From positions 10,417,072 through 10,481,071 of the forward strand of contig NC_064537.1 of NCBI RefSeq assembly GCF_023856365.1: 64,000 bases of DNA, written 5' to 3'. The position numbers and the translations under genes are program-made. Each line of letters begins with the position of its first letter. Position 1 is the first letter of the stretch. Below the pieces are notes generated by a model, which had not been told where the DNA came from, made no database searches, and saw only the letters and a program-made list of their open reading frames with translations. Below are positions 23,201 to 33,338 of the stretch, piece after piece. The stretch comes from Brienomyrus brachyistius. Its lineage: Eukaryota > Chordata > Actinopteri > Osteoglossiformes > Mormyridae.

Positions 23201-26200
23201 CAGACGGCAGGCTTAGGGGGGGGCACTCCTGCCTCACACCCCCACGGTTTTAGGGTTCCCAAACCTCTCCTCAGGGGCACCCCAGCCATTGCATGTATTT
23301 ATTATATTTCAGCACCAGGTTATTTAATTTACTTAATTAGTCAATGGAATATTGATTAGCTATAGGAAGGGCGCCACACGTGGGTGTATTGAAAGGTTGC
23401 TGTAGATGGGGTGATTTAGCAGAGGTTTTGAGACGGCTAAGCTAACACACTTTGACAGGCGTAACAGCGTAGATTTACACCAATATAAAGATCATTCAAC
23501 CCTCTGGGGGTTTTGCGCTGTTGCATTGAAATTGAATGAACATGCAGATGGAAGATAGAAGGAAAGATAAAGGAATGTAACGGTTGTGTAATAGTGCCTA
23601 GTGGGCAGGTTATACTAACAATGTAATGCCGAGTTCTGCTTACTTAGGTTCAGGGGGGCGTCCGTCTCCTGTGGGGCCCAAAAAGGCTTGGTAGAGGCCG
23701 GGGAGGCAATGGAGGCAGAGGGGGACTTCACAGGGCCAGGTTTGGACTCCAGGGAGCGCAGGGGGGAGGAGGTAGGGAGCAGGGAGGAGATGGGGGCTTT
23801 CCGCAACACGGGGGATGCTGAGCGGGACTTAGCAAACACCATTGGTGAGGAGGCCCGGGCCCCAGAGGGCGGTGCTCTGTCACCGGGGACCAGTGGGGAG
23901 AAGAGGGCGGCTCTGGGCTCAGAGACGGGCCCCTTGCCAGACGCTACTCCTCCCGTGGCTTCTTTCCGTGGCACAGAACCCCCGCCGTGACTTTTCTTGG
24001 CCACGGACGGCGGGGTGGGGAGAGGGGAGAAGCGTCCATCGCGCTCCTTGATGAGCTGGTAGAGCAGGTCGATGGGTGCCCCGCTGCTCTCCGATACGCC
24101 CACACCCAGCTGCCGCAGGTGTGAGCGGGCGTGGCTGGACAGGCCCCGCCGCGTCTCGAAGGGGGCGGCGCACACTTCGCATTTCAGCAGGCTGCCGGCT
24201 GCAGGGAGCGAGAAAAAGGGAAAAAAAAGAAGAAGAAAAAAATGTCAGGGAAAGCGGTACGTCCACGTGCCTCTGTTTCCAGGCCGACCAATCGCGGCCC
24301 TCATCGTCTCCACCTCAGACGTGGGATGTCCCGCACGCTCACCGCTCTCGGATTTGTCATCAGGGTCCTCAGGCGACGGGGTGTCCGTAGTCCCGAGGTC
24401 CGAGGGGGCTGCACTCCTGCTCCCGGGAAGCCCGGTCGCATCATCCTCCGCATCTGGCATCTGGTCGTCTTCTCCACCTGAAGCACAACAATCCTCCCTG
24501 GTTCACTTATCTGGTCACAATGCCGTCTGTATCCAGACGACTGTACATACTATTCAATTAAACAGGACTCAAGCAGCAGCTTCAATTAATCTATAAGTCA
24601 GTGCAAATAAACCGATTAAAGAGACAGACAGACAGGACAGTTCATTATCTATCTATCTTTGTATGTCTGCAACAAAATTTTGGTGACTCGGACAAAAAAC
24701 AGCAATAAATACTAAAATAAAAAGATAGAGGCATCTCTGACTACATACAAAAATAAAAAGCACTCGAGGCCACAGTAGGCCAAAGGACACTGCTCAATCA
24801 AACTGAATTAGATTAAAAAGTACTGTTGCTACTTAAATATATTTTTGGTGTGGTGTTTTTATGCTATTAAAGTAATATAAAATGGATAAAAATGTCAAAG
24901 TATATTTATAGAGCGTTTACAGGACTGACGGTATCCTACCTTGACAGCTCTCATTCATTTGAATTCCACTCTATGCTTTAAACCCCGACAGCCTTGTTTT
25001 AAATCAGCAAAAGGACTTGTCTAAGTTTTTAGAGTATCCTTAATCCAGTAACGTCGATTCCGCCACAGCCCAGCAACGATCAGACGAAGATAAATGTCAT
25101 ACTCACCGCTGACTTCACGATCAAAACCAAAAGCATACGCGGACGTCAAGAAACCTTAACGATTAATCACCTGGATGATTATCCAGAGGATTCCTTTAAC
25201 ATTTATACTGCCGACAATCGCAATCGCAAAACGAAAGAAAAACCATTCCTCCCCGTAAGGGGGATGCTGTAGCTCCCGAAGCTTTAGCAGGGAAGTACCC
25301 AGCCCAGATTGGTGATTAACTTGTGTTACAGCCCGATTCCTCCGTTTAAGAACAGCACGATCCCCTGGGCCTGAAACGCGACGTCCGCGGCCCCCTAACT
25401 CACTCCGCCTCGGTGACACGGCTTTCTAGCTGCGTTCGGCTTCGATTTATTTTCCAGGTCTCGCACTTCATGGGCTCGTCTAACCTGCCATCCATCTACC
25501 AGAAGGGGCGGGTTAACCGGGGTAACCGGGATAACCAGGTTAACATTTTTGTGTTTAAAACCCGAACACGGGCGCACGGCGGATATGACGGTGCTGCCAT
25601 TACCAACCGATGCTGAGCAGTGGGGCAACCGAGTCCGGGCCGCCGGCAGACAGACGCCACTCCGCTTCTGTTTGCGGGGAGCTGGCGGCGGCCATTCTTG
25701 CCAGTCCGCGTTGGCCGAAGGCGTGACGAATACAGCCGACTGTCAGCCGACTCGACACGAAGGCGTGACGAATCTAGCCGACTGCTCGGTGATTCGCGTT
25801 TAACGTGTGATGAATCGAGCAGAGGGCGGAAAAAAACCACCGTCCAGCTTCTACAATTTACATTGCGACATTTTTAAAACGTATATTCGTTCGATTTTAT
25901 TTCATATGCGACGAGAGCGTTTTAACTAGTCAGATATTATTCACCTACCATCCTCCTTTTTCATTTGACTATTACACCGCCACCACTATTGTACGTCGTT
26001 AAAAAAAAAGATGTCGCAGACGATCACGTAAATAAGCCAATCCCAACAACTAGCAGTACGCACAGGGTTGCCACATTATACGGGACGATCCTGTATTATA
26101 AGAGACGGGTGGCAAACTCTACATACGTGTATGTCAGTGTATATTCAAGTACCAGACAAAAGCTTGGATGCACTTAGCTTAGCCATACAAAGTTTTATTT

Positions 26201-29200
26201 GTATTACTCTCTATATTTTATAATAAAGTATAAAAATTACAAAACAATACAATATAAATGGATTATGACTGACCGAAAAAATTGTTGGGGGGTGGTGAGG
26301 GCAGCTCTGTGAGTCGTATCTCAAATGGTTGCTGGTTCAAATCCCATGCTCGGCAGAGTAATGCCACCATTGGGCCCCTGAGCGAGGCCCTTAGCCCCAA
26401 TTGCTCCAGGGACTGGCTACCCCTACTGTCTCCTCTATGCCAGTTTCATGAGGTGGCCTCCTGGGATGCTTTTCCATCCGTCCTGAAGAAGCTCCCACAT
26501 ATGCTAAGTACTCATTGGCCATTTTTCATTCTATTTCTGGTCAAACTCATCCAAAACCATCTCGACTGTGTTGAGGTCAGGTGGCCAGGTCATGAGATGC
26601 GACACTATCGTTCTCCTTTGTAGACAGCTTGGCGAGTCCAAACTTTTAACTGGTACTGTACGCATGTGTACACACACACACAGTTACAAGCAGACTGCAT
26701 ACAGAACTGACAGCAGTGTACTGCATTAGTCATAATATCACTTGGTATACTCTTCACTCACCTTCCACTTGTGCTGTTGGTAGGGTCGGGGATGGCGACA
26801 AAGATGACAGTGCACTGTCCATGGCGCCAATCCCACTGACCCCTGGCATGTCCCAGTCATCCTCCAGGTCGGGGCCATAGACAGGCGAGCTTCGAGGGGG
26901 CCCGGTCGGGAGTGTCAGGTCCGGGCGGCTGGAGAAGAGCTCCCGCAGGATGTTGATGGGCGAGACAGTGACCTCCCAGTTGGTGATCCCGAAATCACGC
27001 AGGTGTGCACGCGCGTGGCTGGACAGGCCGGCGCGCGTGTCGAACCCAGCGCTGCAGAACTCGCAGCGCATGAGGCTGAAGGTGTCTGGGTCGAAGTTGG
27101 CCACTGCAGCCAGAGGGAAAGGCAGTCAACGAAACCTAGAAGGTGACCATCTTTCCCCAAGGCTCTTCAAACTGTACTCCTTAAACCAATTCTCAGAGCC
27201 TGAGGGATTCAGTTCCCTCTGGCACACGCCCTCCCCTTTGCGATCCTCACCTTTCTTCCTCTTTTTCTGGTATGAGAACTTCCTCTCGATGGCATTGACC
27301 TCCTCCGGGGAGATGAAGTGCCGGACGTTGTAACTGACACCGACGCGATTGAGGTGGCCCCGCACGTGATTGGCCAGGCCGATGCCGTTGTGAAAGCGAT
27401 CAGGGCAGTATGGACACTTCCTCTCTACGTTCTTCAACATCCCTGCCTCCTCTCCCAGTGTCTCGTCTGACAAAAACATATTCTCTTCATCGTCATCATT
27501 AAACTCGTGGTCAACCTCCTCCTCCTCATCATCATCATCATCATCCTCCTCCTCCTCCTCCTCTTCGTCATCATTGGCTTCTTTACCCTTATTTTTCAGG
27601 GAAAAGGTAAAGACATCCTTCACCAGCAGAGAGGATTTGCCTGGAGAGGATCAAGGAACTGGTTGAACACAGCTGCTGGGAGTCATTTGTGTTCACCGAC
27701 AAAATTTTACAAAAGTAATGTGGAAAACGCACACAGACAGCTGGACAGTAACGCGACTCACAAGGATACTGTGCCAAAAGAAATGACACCTAGAGAAGCA
27801 GACTTACGGCCACTGATGGAGACCCAGATTTGGTAAAAAAAAAAAAAAAAAAATTTAAAAGTCACTGGGAAACTGGTCGCTGTCCTGTCTGTGCAGTGGC
27901 CTCAGCTGTCACTCACCAATCGCCCTGCTGCTCATCTTAAGGCTGGCGCCAGAGAAGCAAGGTGGAGGGCTGAAGTGGAGAGACTCAATGAGCACGAGGG
28001 GAACCGCATGCCTGAGCTGGTACTGCTGACTCCCAGTGAGCTCCGGGCTCTCTGCCGCCACCCGGAGGCTGTCAGAGAAAGTGCGCTTCAGCCGCACGGC
28101 CGAGGTGGGCACCTGCACAGAGTCTGCGGGGAGTGGGGGGGGGGGAGGGGAGGGGGTAAGCGTGGCCTACATCAGTGGCAGGGAGGGATCTACCTCCATC
28201 CGCATGAACCATGTACAGCTAAGTCAGTGAAACCCGCTGAAGCCCAGTTTAATAGGGAAACTGTAGTTGGGAAACGTCTAGCAAACCAATTACGGCCCAA
28301 CTTTGCTTCTCACTTGCTGGACTTCATTTCCTCAAGCAGATGCCCAGCATATACAACATACAATAAATGCCTTAAGCAGAAATACTAAAAAAAAAAAAAA
28401 CACAAACTAATACATTTGCCAGAATTAAAAAACCAAGCCAATTTAACTCTGTAGATGCTAAACATACAATGCATGCACGCATTCACATCATTAATGCTCA
28501 ATAATATTCTCCAGGGCTGTGCAAACACTTACACAGGACTAAGCCATCCGTGTTCATCTAGCCATCCGACAAAATACCACGAGATTTTTGGTGAACGAAT
28601 AATTGTTAGTTTTTAATCGCATTAGCTAATTTGCACATATTTAACATTAAAATGTTTTTTTTCTGGGCAGATATACACTTACTACCCAGATAAATGGCTT
28701 AAAACATTTTCTTTGACTGCGTAAGACTTGCACAGTACTGTGAGTGTGCTTTGAATATTATTGGTAATGAAAAATACTGCGTGATGGTGAGATTCAGGCA
28801 AACGCAGCTGTGTGAACGCCATGGCTGATCGTAATAGTCCCTCTTTCTCAAGCTCACGCTCCTGTGTCTGGGCCACGGTTCTCAGCACTGGGGGGGGGGG
28901 GGGGCGAACTCCTACCCCTTCATGTTAGCTGATTTTCAGTTAACCACGAGTCAACTGCGTTTGACCAAATCCTAGCAAAAATAGCCCCTGTGAATTCGTT
29001 CCATCTGCTCCCAGGTAAAAGTGGTATCCGAGTTCTCAATTTACACACCCATTCATGATTTCTTGCTTTCAATCATAAAGCAAAATTTCGAATTAGATGC
29101 GATGGGCTTTGAGTAATTCATCATTGCTGAACGGTCGTTACTATAGACCAGGGGCGGCCAATCTTATCCGCGAAGGGCCGGCGCGTATGCAGGTTTTTGA

Positions 29201-32200
29201 GATGACCTTTAGGTCAGCTGTTCAAAACCAGGTGTGAGTTACAGCGAAAACTCGCGTACACCACGGCCCTTTCTGGATAAGACAGCCCACCCCTGCTATA
29301 GACCGTTTCTCGCTCGCTCCATGGGCGAGAAACTATTGTGCGATAATCGGAATTAAACTAACATTATATTAATTTTAACGGACACTAATAAACTAAAAAA
29401 TCCTTTCTGGCTGAGCTGGAAGAGACGTAAACCAGTGTTTCTCTGGACCTCAGTGTGCTCGTTCTGTGTATTTCAGTGTGCTCTAATGGCAGGTTTCGCT
29501 GTTCGTGTTGGAAGTCACATGTTGCCTGGTCTCACCTGGGAGCCAAAGTGCGCTAGGGGCAGACAGTGGCCCCTCTGAGGCCATCTCGGAGCCCTCAGAC
29601 CCCACAGTTTGGTCCTGTTTCTGCGAATCTCCCAACTCGTAAGCTGACAGTTCAGGCTTTGGCGTGACAGCGGCTGCCCTCGTCCGATCGTCCCCTCTTC
29701 TCCCTCCCCTTCTGTTCCCAATGCTCTTGAACGCCACGTCCCTGCGGCAAAGCCCAGGGGCTGCACTCCGGGGGGCCGGGAACAGCTGGGAGCTGCCTTT
29801 GGTGGAGAGCCCCGCTTTGCGGCCGGCCAAACCCGTCCGATGGGTGGCCGCAGCCGCAGAGAGGGATGGGGGCCCAGTGCTGTTGCCAGGGGTGATAGGA
29901 GGGTGGGTGGGATTGAGCAGGTCTTTGCTGGTCCCTGGGTAGTCCTCCTCCTCCGAGCTTTTGGCCCACATGTCCGCACGCGCTGACCGGCTAAGGGCCA
30001 CATCCGAGGACAGGGAGGAAGATAGGCCCCTGTGACCCCCCATGGGGCGGGGCTGTGGGCCCCTTTCCTGCTGGCTGTCACTGTGATCGGGGCCCCTCTG
30101 TGCCATACCCGTGCCCTTCACCCCCTCCTCGTCCAGCTTGCTGATCTCCTCTAGGATCTTCTTGCGTGACTCCTGGTGCTGCCTCCGGTGCTCCTCCAAC
30201 GCCACACTGTCCTCCAGCTCCCAGCCGCACTCGCTGCACCCCAGGCCCGCGCCTGCCCCCTCTGGTGCCCACCGGCCCCGCCCCCCGCTTTGGCAGTGCT
30301 GCTGCATGTGCTCCCGCAGGTGAACCTGCTTCTTGAAGTAGATGCTACATTCCACGCACGTGAAGACGTCCTGATCCGGCGCATCTTTGCTCTCCACCAT
30401 CTCCACCTCCTCAGCGGCGCCCCCCATGCCGCCACCCTGTCCCTCTTCCGCAATCCTGAGGGGCCTGCTTTCCAGGGCGAGCCCCGCCCCCTCCCGGCCT
30501 TTGGCCCGCCTTCCCGCCCCTGGTGTCACGCGGTGAGGCGATCCAAGGCCCGAGAAAGGCCTCAGTAAAGCCCGCTTCCTCCTCCGGCGCTGGGTGAAGG
30601 TGCAGTGGGCCCAGGGTGCCGGTGGGGGGCTTTCGGGGTCCGAGTCCCCGGGGAAGCTGTACACGTCCAGCGTTGCCGCCTCCTCCCTCTGCTTCTCGCT
30701 GTTCCTGGGCCCCTTCATCCGCACCTCCTTTGGTTTAGCTTTGGATGGTAGCGGCTCAGCAGGCTGTGCGGTCACTCCCTGCCTGACGCCGTCTTCCTCC
30801 GCTGCAGGGACACGGAAGTAGACGTGTCACACAGAGGATAATGCTATGTTTACATACATTCATCGTCGACCACCAGGGGTCAGCTCAGCTGCATGTGGGG
30901 CCAACCGCTACGCACGGTCACCAAAAACGACAACTGGGACCCGGTCGAAGGCTGCCTCCCACCTGCTCCCAGTTGCCCCGTACTCACAGTCTGGTGATCC
31001 GGGCTGTCCTGTTTTTGACTCGTCACACCGTGGGCCTGGACCGGCCCGGTCCCACCTCTCTGCATCCTCCGGGGTTACGTGCTCTTGCCCCTCAGACACT
31101 TCGTCCGTCTCCCCCATGGTTCTGGAGACGAGAAGGAGCAGTGAGGACAGGCATGGAGCAGGACTGTCCAGGGGGACAGACATGGCCTCATCCTGTAAGC
31201 ATCTCCCTCTCCCCTTCCTCTTCTATGTCACACTACCACACTCTACTACTTCTGCGTACTTCTCCATCTCTCCCACAGCCCATCCTCAGGTTCCGCATCC
31301 TCCGTGCGGTTCCAGTTCCCCTGACACCAGTCCCCCAGGATGTCTCGGTGTCTCCTGTCCGTCCCTTTGTCTGCCCTGCTCCTAGCTGTCCCACGTCACC
31401 TATCCCCAACTCATTCCCTGTGCGGCAGTGAGTTATATTCCACACCAGGGGGCGCCATATGTCCTTCTGTCCGTGAAGTGCCTGTTCTCCCAGCCCCGCT
31501 GTCTCACCTGTCTTGCTGGGTTGCCGAGGAAGGGGACTGCAGCATGGGCCCAGGGCTGTGAGCTGCCAGACCGTGAGGGTTCGAAAAGTGCTGCAGCTCC
31601 TCCTCTGATACGCAACCGCAACAAAAAAAAACGACAGTCAGCCAATCACAAGGGACGTCACACACCCACGGTTTGTTCAGTTACGCAGTGAGAGTAAATG
31701 AGAGCAAAATACATAAATACTAAATTTTTCATCACCTGAAATTAAATGTGTGGACTATGAGAAACACCCGCATGCATATTTTCATTCATATTTCAGTCCT
31801 TTCACAAGGCAGGTGCTACTATGCTCAGATCTCAGCAGGTTTGTAGCACACTGGTATCACATCTGGTTTTCACACCCGCAGTAAGCAAGTTGGGTTTCAA
31901 TTATTTGTTGTCATATACAAGAACGCCAACGTGCATTTGCAATAAACACTAGGGGGCGCTGTACATGTACACTTCATGTTTATGGACTCCAAGTTCCAAA
32001 CTCAAGACTGAGCTAACGAATGTACTACAGAATTTACATAACATTTCCATCCCAAAAATATGGTGCGATCAATATAAAACACAAACAAGGAGCTATAACC
32101 ACCGAGCATTTCCTTCTCCGAGTCGGAGTCCCAGGCCTGGGAGGACAGGAAGGCTGAGGGCCGGAGACTCTTCTGTGACGTCCCGTCTTCTTCAGGCCCA

Positions 32201-33269
32201 AAGGGGGCGCCACCTCTCCCTTCCTCACTGTTGCCAGTTACTCCGCCGCTGTCATTCGGTTCCTCCCTTGTTACTGGAGAAAAGGAACTCTGGGGGAGGA
32301 CAAAATAAATATCTGCCACATATTATTGCTCTTAATTATAAGAAGTGAATGACTCCGTACTGAGGCTAGTTCATATTTCTCCGTACGCGTACCAGCGGAC
32401 GTGTCCGCTCGAACGTTTATGACATTTATGCCTCCAAATCTGTGTGCGCGCAGTGGTGTGCGCGCAGTGGTGTGCGCGCAGTGGTGTGCGCGCAGCTCTG
32501 GACACACTGCGCATGATCGATTTGCTAGCATCCACTTTAAATACAACAAACAACATACAAAATACCAACATGCATGCTTCTGACGAGCGTTGGGGTCGTT
32601 TGCAAACCCTACAGACTATTTACAAGGTAATAAAACTGCCACATTCATGTAAATGCGTGCGTGTCTGAGCGCAGACTTGTCTCGTATTGAAAATCTCACG
32701 CCAGCCAGCTGACCAAAGCTGACCCTGTGAGCTGGGTCTCTGACTTCGTAAAACATAGACAAACAGATTCAAACTTCACTGCTGTGGTGCATGTGCAAGG
32801 AAGATGAAAAGAAATTTCTATCATTATTAATAAAAATAAAAATATAACTACAATAGGTTGTGCACATGTCCAAAGTATGAACGTTTCCATTTCCGCATAC
32901 ACAGTGTGGATACATGAGTGTTGCGCTTGTGCAGAGAAGTATGAACCAGCCATATCAGTGACTTCTGCACCTACTACGAGTCACCCAGGTTGTCTATCCA
33001 GCAGTTCGAATTGCTGATTCATTTATGGTATCAATTTATGGTATCGATTTTGCCACCTAGGGCTCTTACATCCACCTGCACAGCAACATCTGCTTATTAC
33101 ACAAGATGCCAATCGCAGTAACAACACACTGCTGCCCCCTTACCTGTAAGGTGCAGCCAACACTTGCAGGAGGTGCCAGGTCCTGTGCCAAGGGTGAGAG
33201 GGAAGGTCCGGGAACCGTCATCTGACCCGGGGCACTGCTGGGGGAAGGGGAACACTCTGCCAGCTCCAT
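18997..33269 (-). CDS. wiz: WIZ (widely interspaced zinc finger) protein, complete 17-exon coding region
   Basis: WIZ is a nuclear C2H2 protein that links the G9a/GLP histone H3K9 methyltransferases to chromatin and to CtBP corepressors (established for the mammalian family). Seventeen coding exons were joined by hand; all introns are GT..AG, all phases agree, and the CDS sums to 5865 nt (1954 aa). Ten C2H2 fingers lie widely apart: two near residues 330-390, one near 725, then a run of GLSSHAR/ALASHAR fingers each followed by a conserved SPI(D/E/N)xL segment, and a C-terminal finger ending WVRHLQQHIL. A CtBP-type PLNLT motif is present. The start is the first ATG of exon 1, in a good ACCATGG context, and its exon splices in phase 0. 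Wiz sits tail-to-head with rasal3 on the same strand, as in human. I am very sure of identity; exon 1 and the 5' UTR are the least certain parts. Confidence 0.95.
19543..19708 (-). CDS. wiz: wiz coding exon 16
   Basis: It encodes FERRPPKHLSHSESGERDS and ends PLVKLVGKVYSLKC, the lead-in to the last finger, as in the WIZ family. Phase 1 in, phase 2 out. A run of 17 C lies in the intron just past its donor. Confidence 0.94.
19834..20089 (-). CDS. wiz: wiz coding exon 15, linker
   Basis: It encodes a Ser/Arg/Pro-rich linker ending VARSELNVRSPRG. There is no domain. Phase 0 in, phase 1 out. A 63-bp CA microsatellite lies in the intron 50 bp upstream of its acceptor. Confidence 0.9.
20140..20202. 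repeat. (CA)n microsatellite in wiz intron
   Basis: A pure CA run of about 63 bp between wiz exons 14 and 15. On the transcribed strand it is (GU)n, which can bind splicing factors and may vary in length. Confidence 0.98.
20314..20528 (-). CDS. wiz: wiz coding exon 14: finger 9
   Basis: It encodes CELCGYYFENRKALASHARA, FGVTEWCVNGSPIETLSAWM and YLQGDRPFPKK. This ALASHAR finger is the last of the tandem run in WIZ. Phase 1 in, phase 0 out. Confidence 0.96.
20700..21224 (-). CDS. wiz: wiz coding exon 13: finger 8
   Basis: It encodes DPEPTRDIRCEFCGEYFENR and the ITEWSVNGSPIDTLREL segment, then a linker with IKKEPGF (a possible SUMO site, motif-based) and KAKPKTFSPSPLDFSFKGK. Phases 1 and 1. Confidence 0.95.
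21523..21993 (-). CDS. wiz: wiz coding exon 12: finger 7
   Basis: It encodes EPSKEIGCEFCGEYFENRKG and the ITEWSVNGSPIDTLREL segment, then a Pro-rich linker with the lysine-rich PAKPKPEPMQVEL. The donor is CTCG|GTACAG. The finger-coding part is identical in DNA to that of exon 13. Confidence 0.94.
22704..23132 (-). CDS. wiz: wiz coding exon 11: finger 6
   Basis: It encodes a finger CQLCGAWFETRKGLSSHARA followed by HFGVVDAETKGSPIDYLNQL. The linker has basic and Ser-rich stretches (SPHTKRPKPSGQERAAL). Phases 1 and 1. From memory I do not find this module between the matching fingers of human WIZ, so it may be fish-specific or belong to an isoform. Confidence 0.93.
23220..23495 (+). repeat. interspersed repeat, copy 1
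   Basis: It shares blocks such as CTCCTCAGGGGCACCCCAGC and TTTTGAGACGGCTAAGCTA with copies at 48905-49205 (plus) and 52500-52655 (minus), and a tail piece at 28665-28745. The family is unnamed by me. It lies in the wiz intron between exons 10 and 11. Confidence 0.7.
23644..24198 (-). CDS. wiz: wiz coding exon 10: finger 5 and CtBP motif
   Basis: It encodes finger 5 (CEVCAAPFETRRGLSSHARS) with the GAPIDLLYQLI segment, then a long Ser/Pro/Lys linker. It ends PLNL plus the first base of a Thr codon completed by exon 11, giving PLNLTS, a CtBP-binding type motif as in mammalian WIZ. Confidence 0.95.
24343..24477 (-). CDS. wiz: wiz coding exon 9, acidic linker
   Basis: This 135-nt exon encodes an acidic, Ser/Pro/Asp-rich linker (DDQMPDAEDDATG to DPDDKSES). 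It has clean splice sites and phases 1 and 1, so it could be skipped without breaking the frame. Confidence 0.85.
26290..26420 (+). mobile_element. tRNA-like SINE fragment, second family
   Basis: It shares GGTTCAAATCCCATGCTCGG and CCCCTGAGCGAGGCCCTTAG with the fragment at 4924-5095. It lies in the wiz intron between exons 8 and 9. Confidence 0.55.
26762..27103 (-). CDS. wiz: wiz coding exon 8: finger 4
   Basis: It encodes VANFDPDTFSLMRCEFC, then a finger of the GLSSHARAHLRDFGITNW type and the SPINILREL segment, which is a WIZ hallmark. The tail is Pro/Ser-rich. Phases 1 and 1. Confidence 0.95.
27251..27640 (-). CDS. wiz: wiz coding exon 7: acidic tract and finger 3
   Basis: It encodes KSSLLVKDVFTFSLKNKG, an uninterrupted Asp/Glu tract of about 20 residues (GAG/GAT triplet runs at about 27510-27575), then finger 3 CPYCPDRFHNGIGLANHV with HLNRVGVSYNVRHFIS, ending in a basic YQKKRKK run at the exon end. 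The finger and following segment closely match the WIZ family. Confidence 0.95.
27917..28123 (-). CDS. wiz: wiz coding exon 6
   Basis: It encodes DSVQVPTSAVRLKRTFSDSL, then QQYQLRHAVPLVLIESL, ending SLKMSSRAIG. The segment has no named fold that I recognise, but it reads as an ordered, conserved block between finger groups. Acceptor and donor are in phase 1, as for most introns of this gene. Confidence 0.9.
29149..29295. mobile_element. hAT-like MITE with 8-bp target duplication
   Basis: The element begins CAGGGGCGGCCAATCTTATC and ends as a near inverted copy, GGATAAGACAGCCCACCCCTG. It is flanked on both sides by CTATAGAC (29141-29148 and 29296-29303), the 8-bp duplication typical of hAT elements. 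It is 147 bp with no coding capacity, in the wiz intron between exons 5 and 6. Confidence 0.85.
29536..30801 (-). CDS. wiz: wiz coding exon 5, large exon with fingers 1 and 2
   Basis: This 1266-nt exon encodes about residues 182-603. It carries a basic patch (TQRRRRKRALLR) that may be a nuclear signal, finger 1 (CVECSIYFKKQVHLREHM) and finger 2 (CSECGWELEDSVALEEH), the second followed by a helical SRKKILEEISKL segment. This finger pair is diagnostic of WIZ. The rest is Ser/Pro/Gly-rich and probably disordered. Confidence 0.92.
30988..31121 (-). CDS. wiz: wiz coding exon 4
   Basis: It encodes an acidic linker beginning TMGETDEVSEGQEH. Its ATG could serve as an internal start in a shorter isoform (AACCATGGGG context). 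Phase 2 in, phase 1 out. No domain is seen. Confidence 0.7.
31508..31604 (-). CDS. wiz: wiz coding exon 3
   Basis: It is a short exon (97 nt) encoding EEELQHFSNPHGLAAHSPG and onward to QQDR. Phase 1 in and phase 2 out fit exons 2 and 4 exactly, which is the main support; no domain is seen. Confidence 0.7.
32103..32289 (-). CDS. wiz: wiz coding exon 2
   Basis: It encodes about residues 43-105, a Ser/Glu/Gly-rich acidic stretch ending DSDSEKEML. The acceptor CCCCCAG and donor GGTGGTT give phase 0 in and phase 1 out, in agreement with its neighbours. No domain is recognised. Confidence 0.75.
32443..32495. repeat. 14-bp GC-rich tandem repeat, about 4 units
   Basis: The unit is TGTGCGCGCAGTGG, in the intron between wiz exons 1 and 2. 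It is alternating purine-pyrimidine and so could form Z-DNA; that is inference. Confidence 0.85.
33144..33269 (-). CDS. wiz: wiz coding exon 1 (start codon)
   Basis: It encodes residues 1-42, beginning MELAECSPSPSS and rich in Pro and Ser. The donor GTAAGG follows the codon CAG in phase 0, matching exon 2. The ATG lies in an ACCATGG context. The upstream boundary of this exon in the 5' UTR is not clear: candidate acceptors lie at about 33290-33340, right next to a 35-bp minisatellite. It is the least conserved exon, so the start could differ in other transcripts. Confidence 0.7.
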
Positions 33270-33338
33270 GGTCCCCTAAGGCCACAGTCCACCTACCCAC
33301 TGGCGTGCTGGTGGTCTACATAGCACAAGGCTCCAGAG

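Noticed and set aside
30841..31431. Plus-strand ORFs of 180-196 aa
   Set aside because: They lie opposite wiz exon 4 and its introns, have low-complexity Ser/Pro content and no recognised domain. They are chance or shadow frames.
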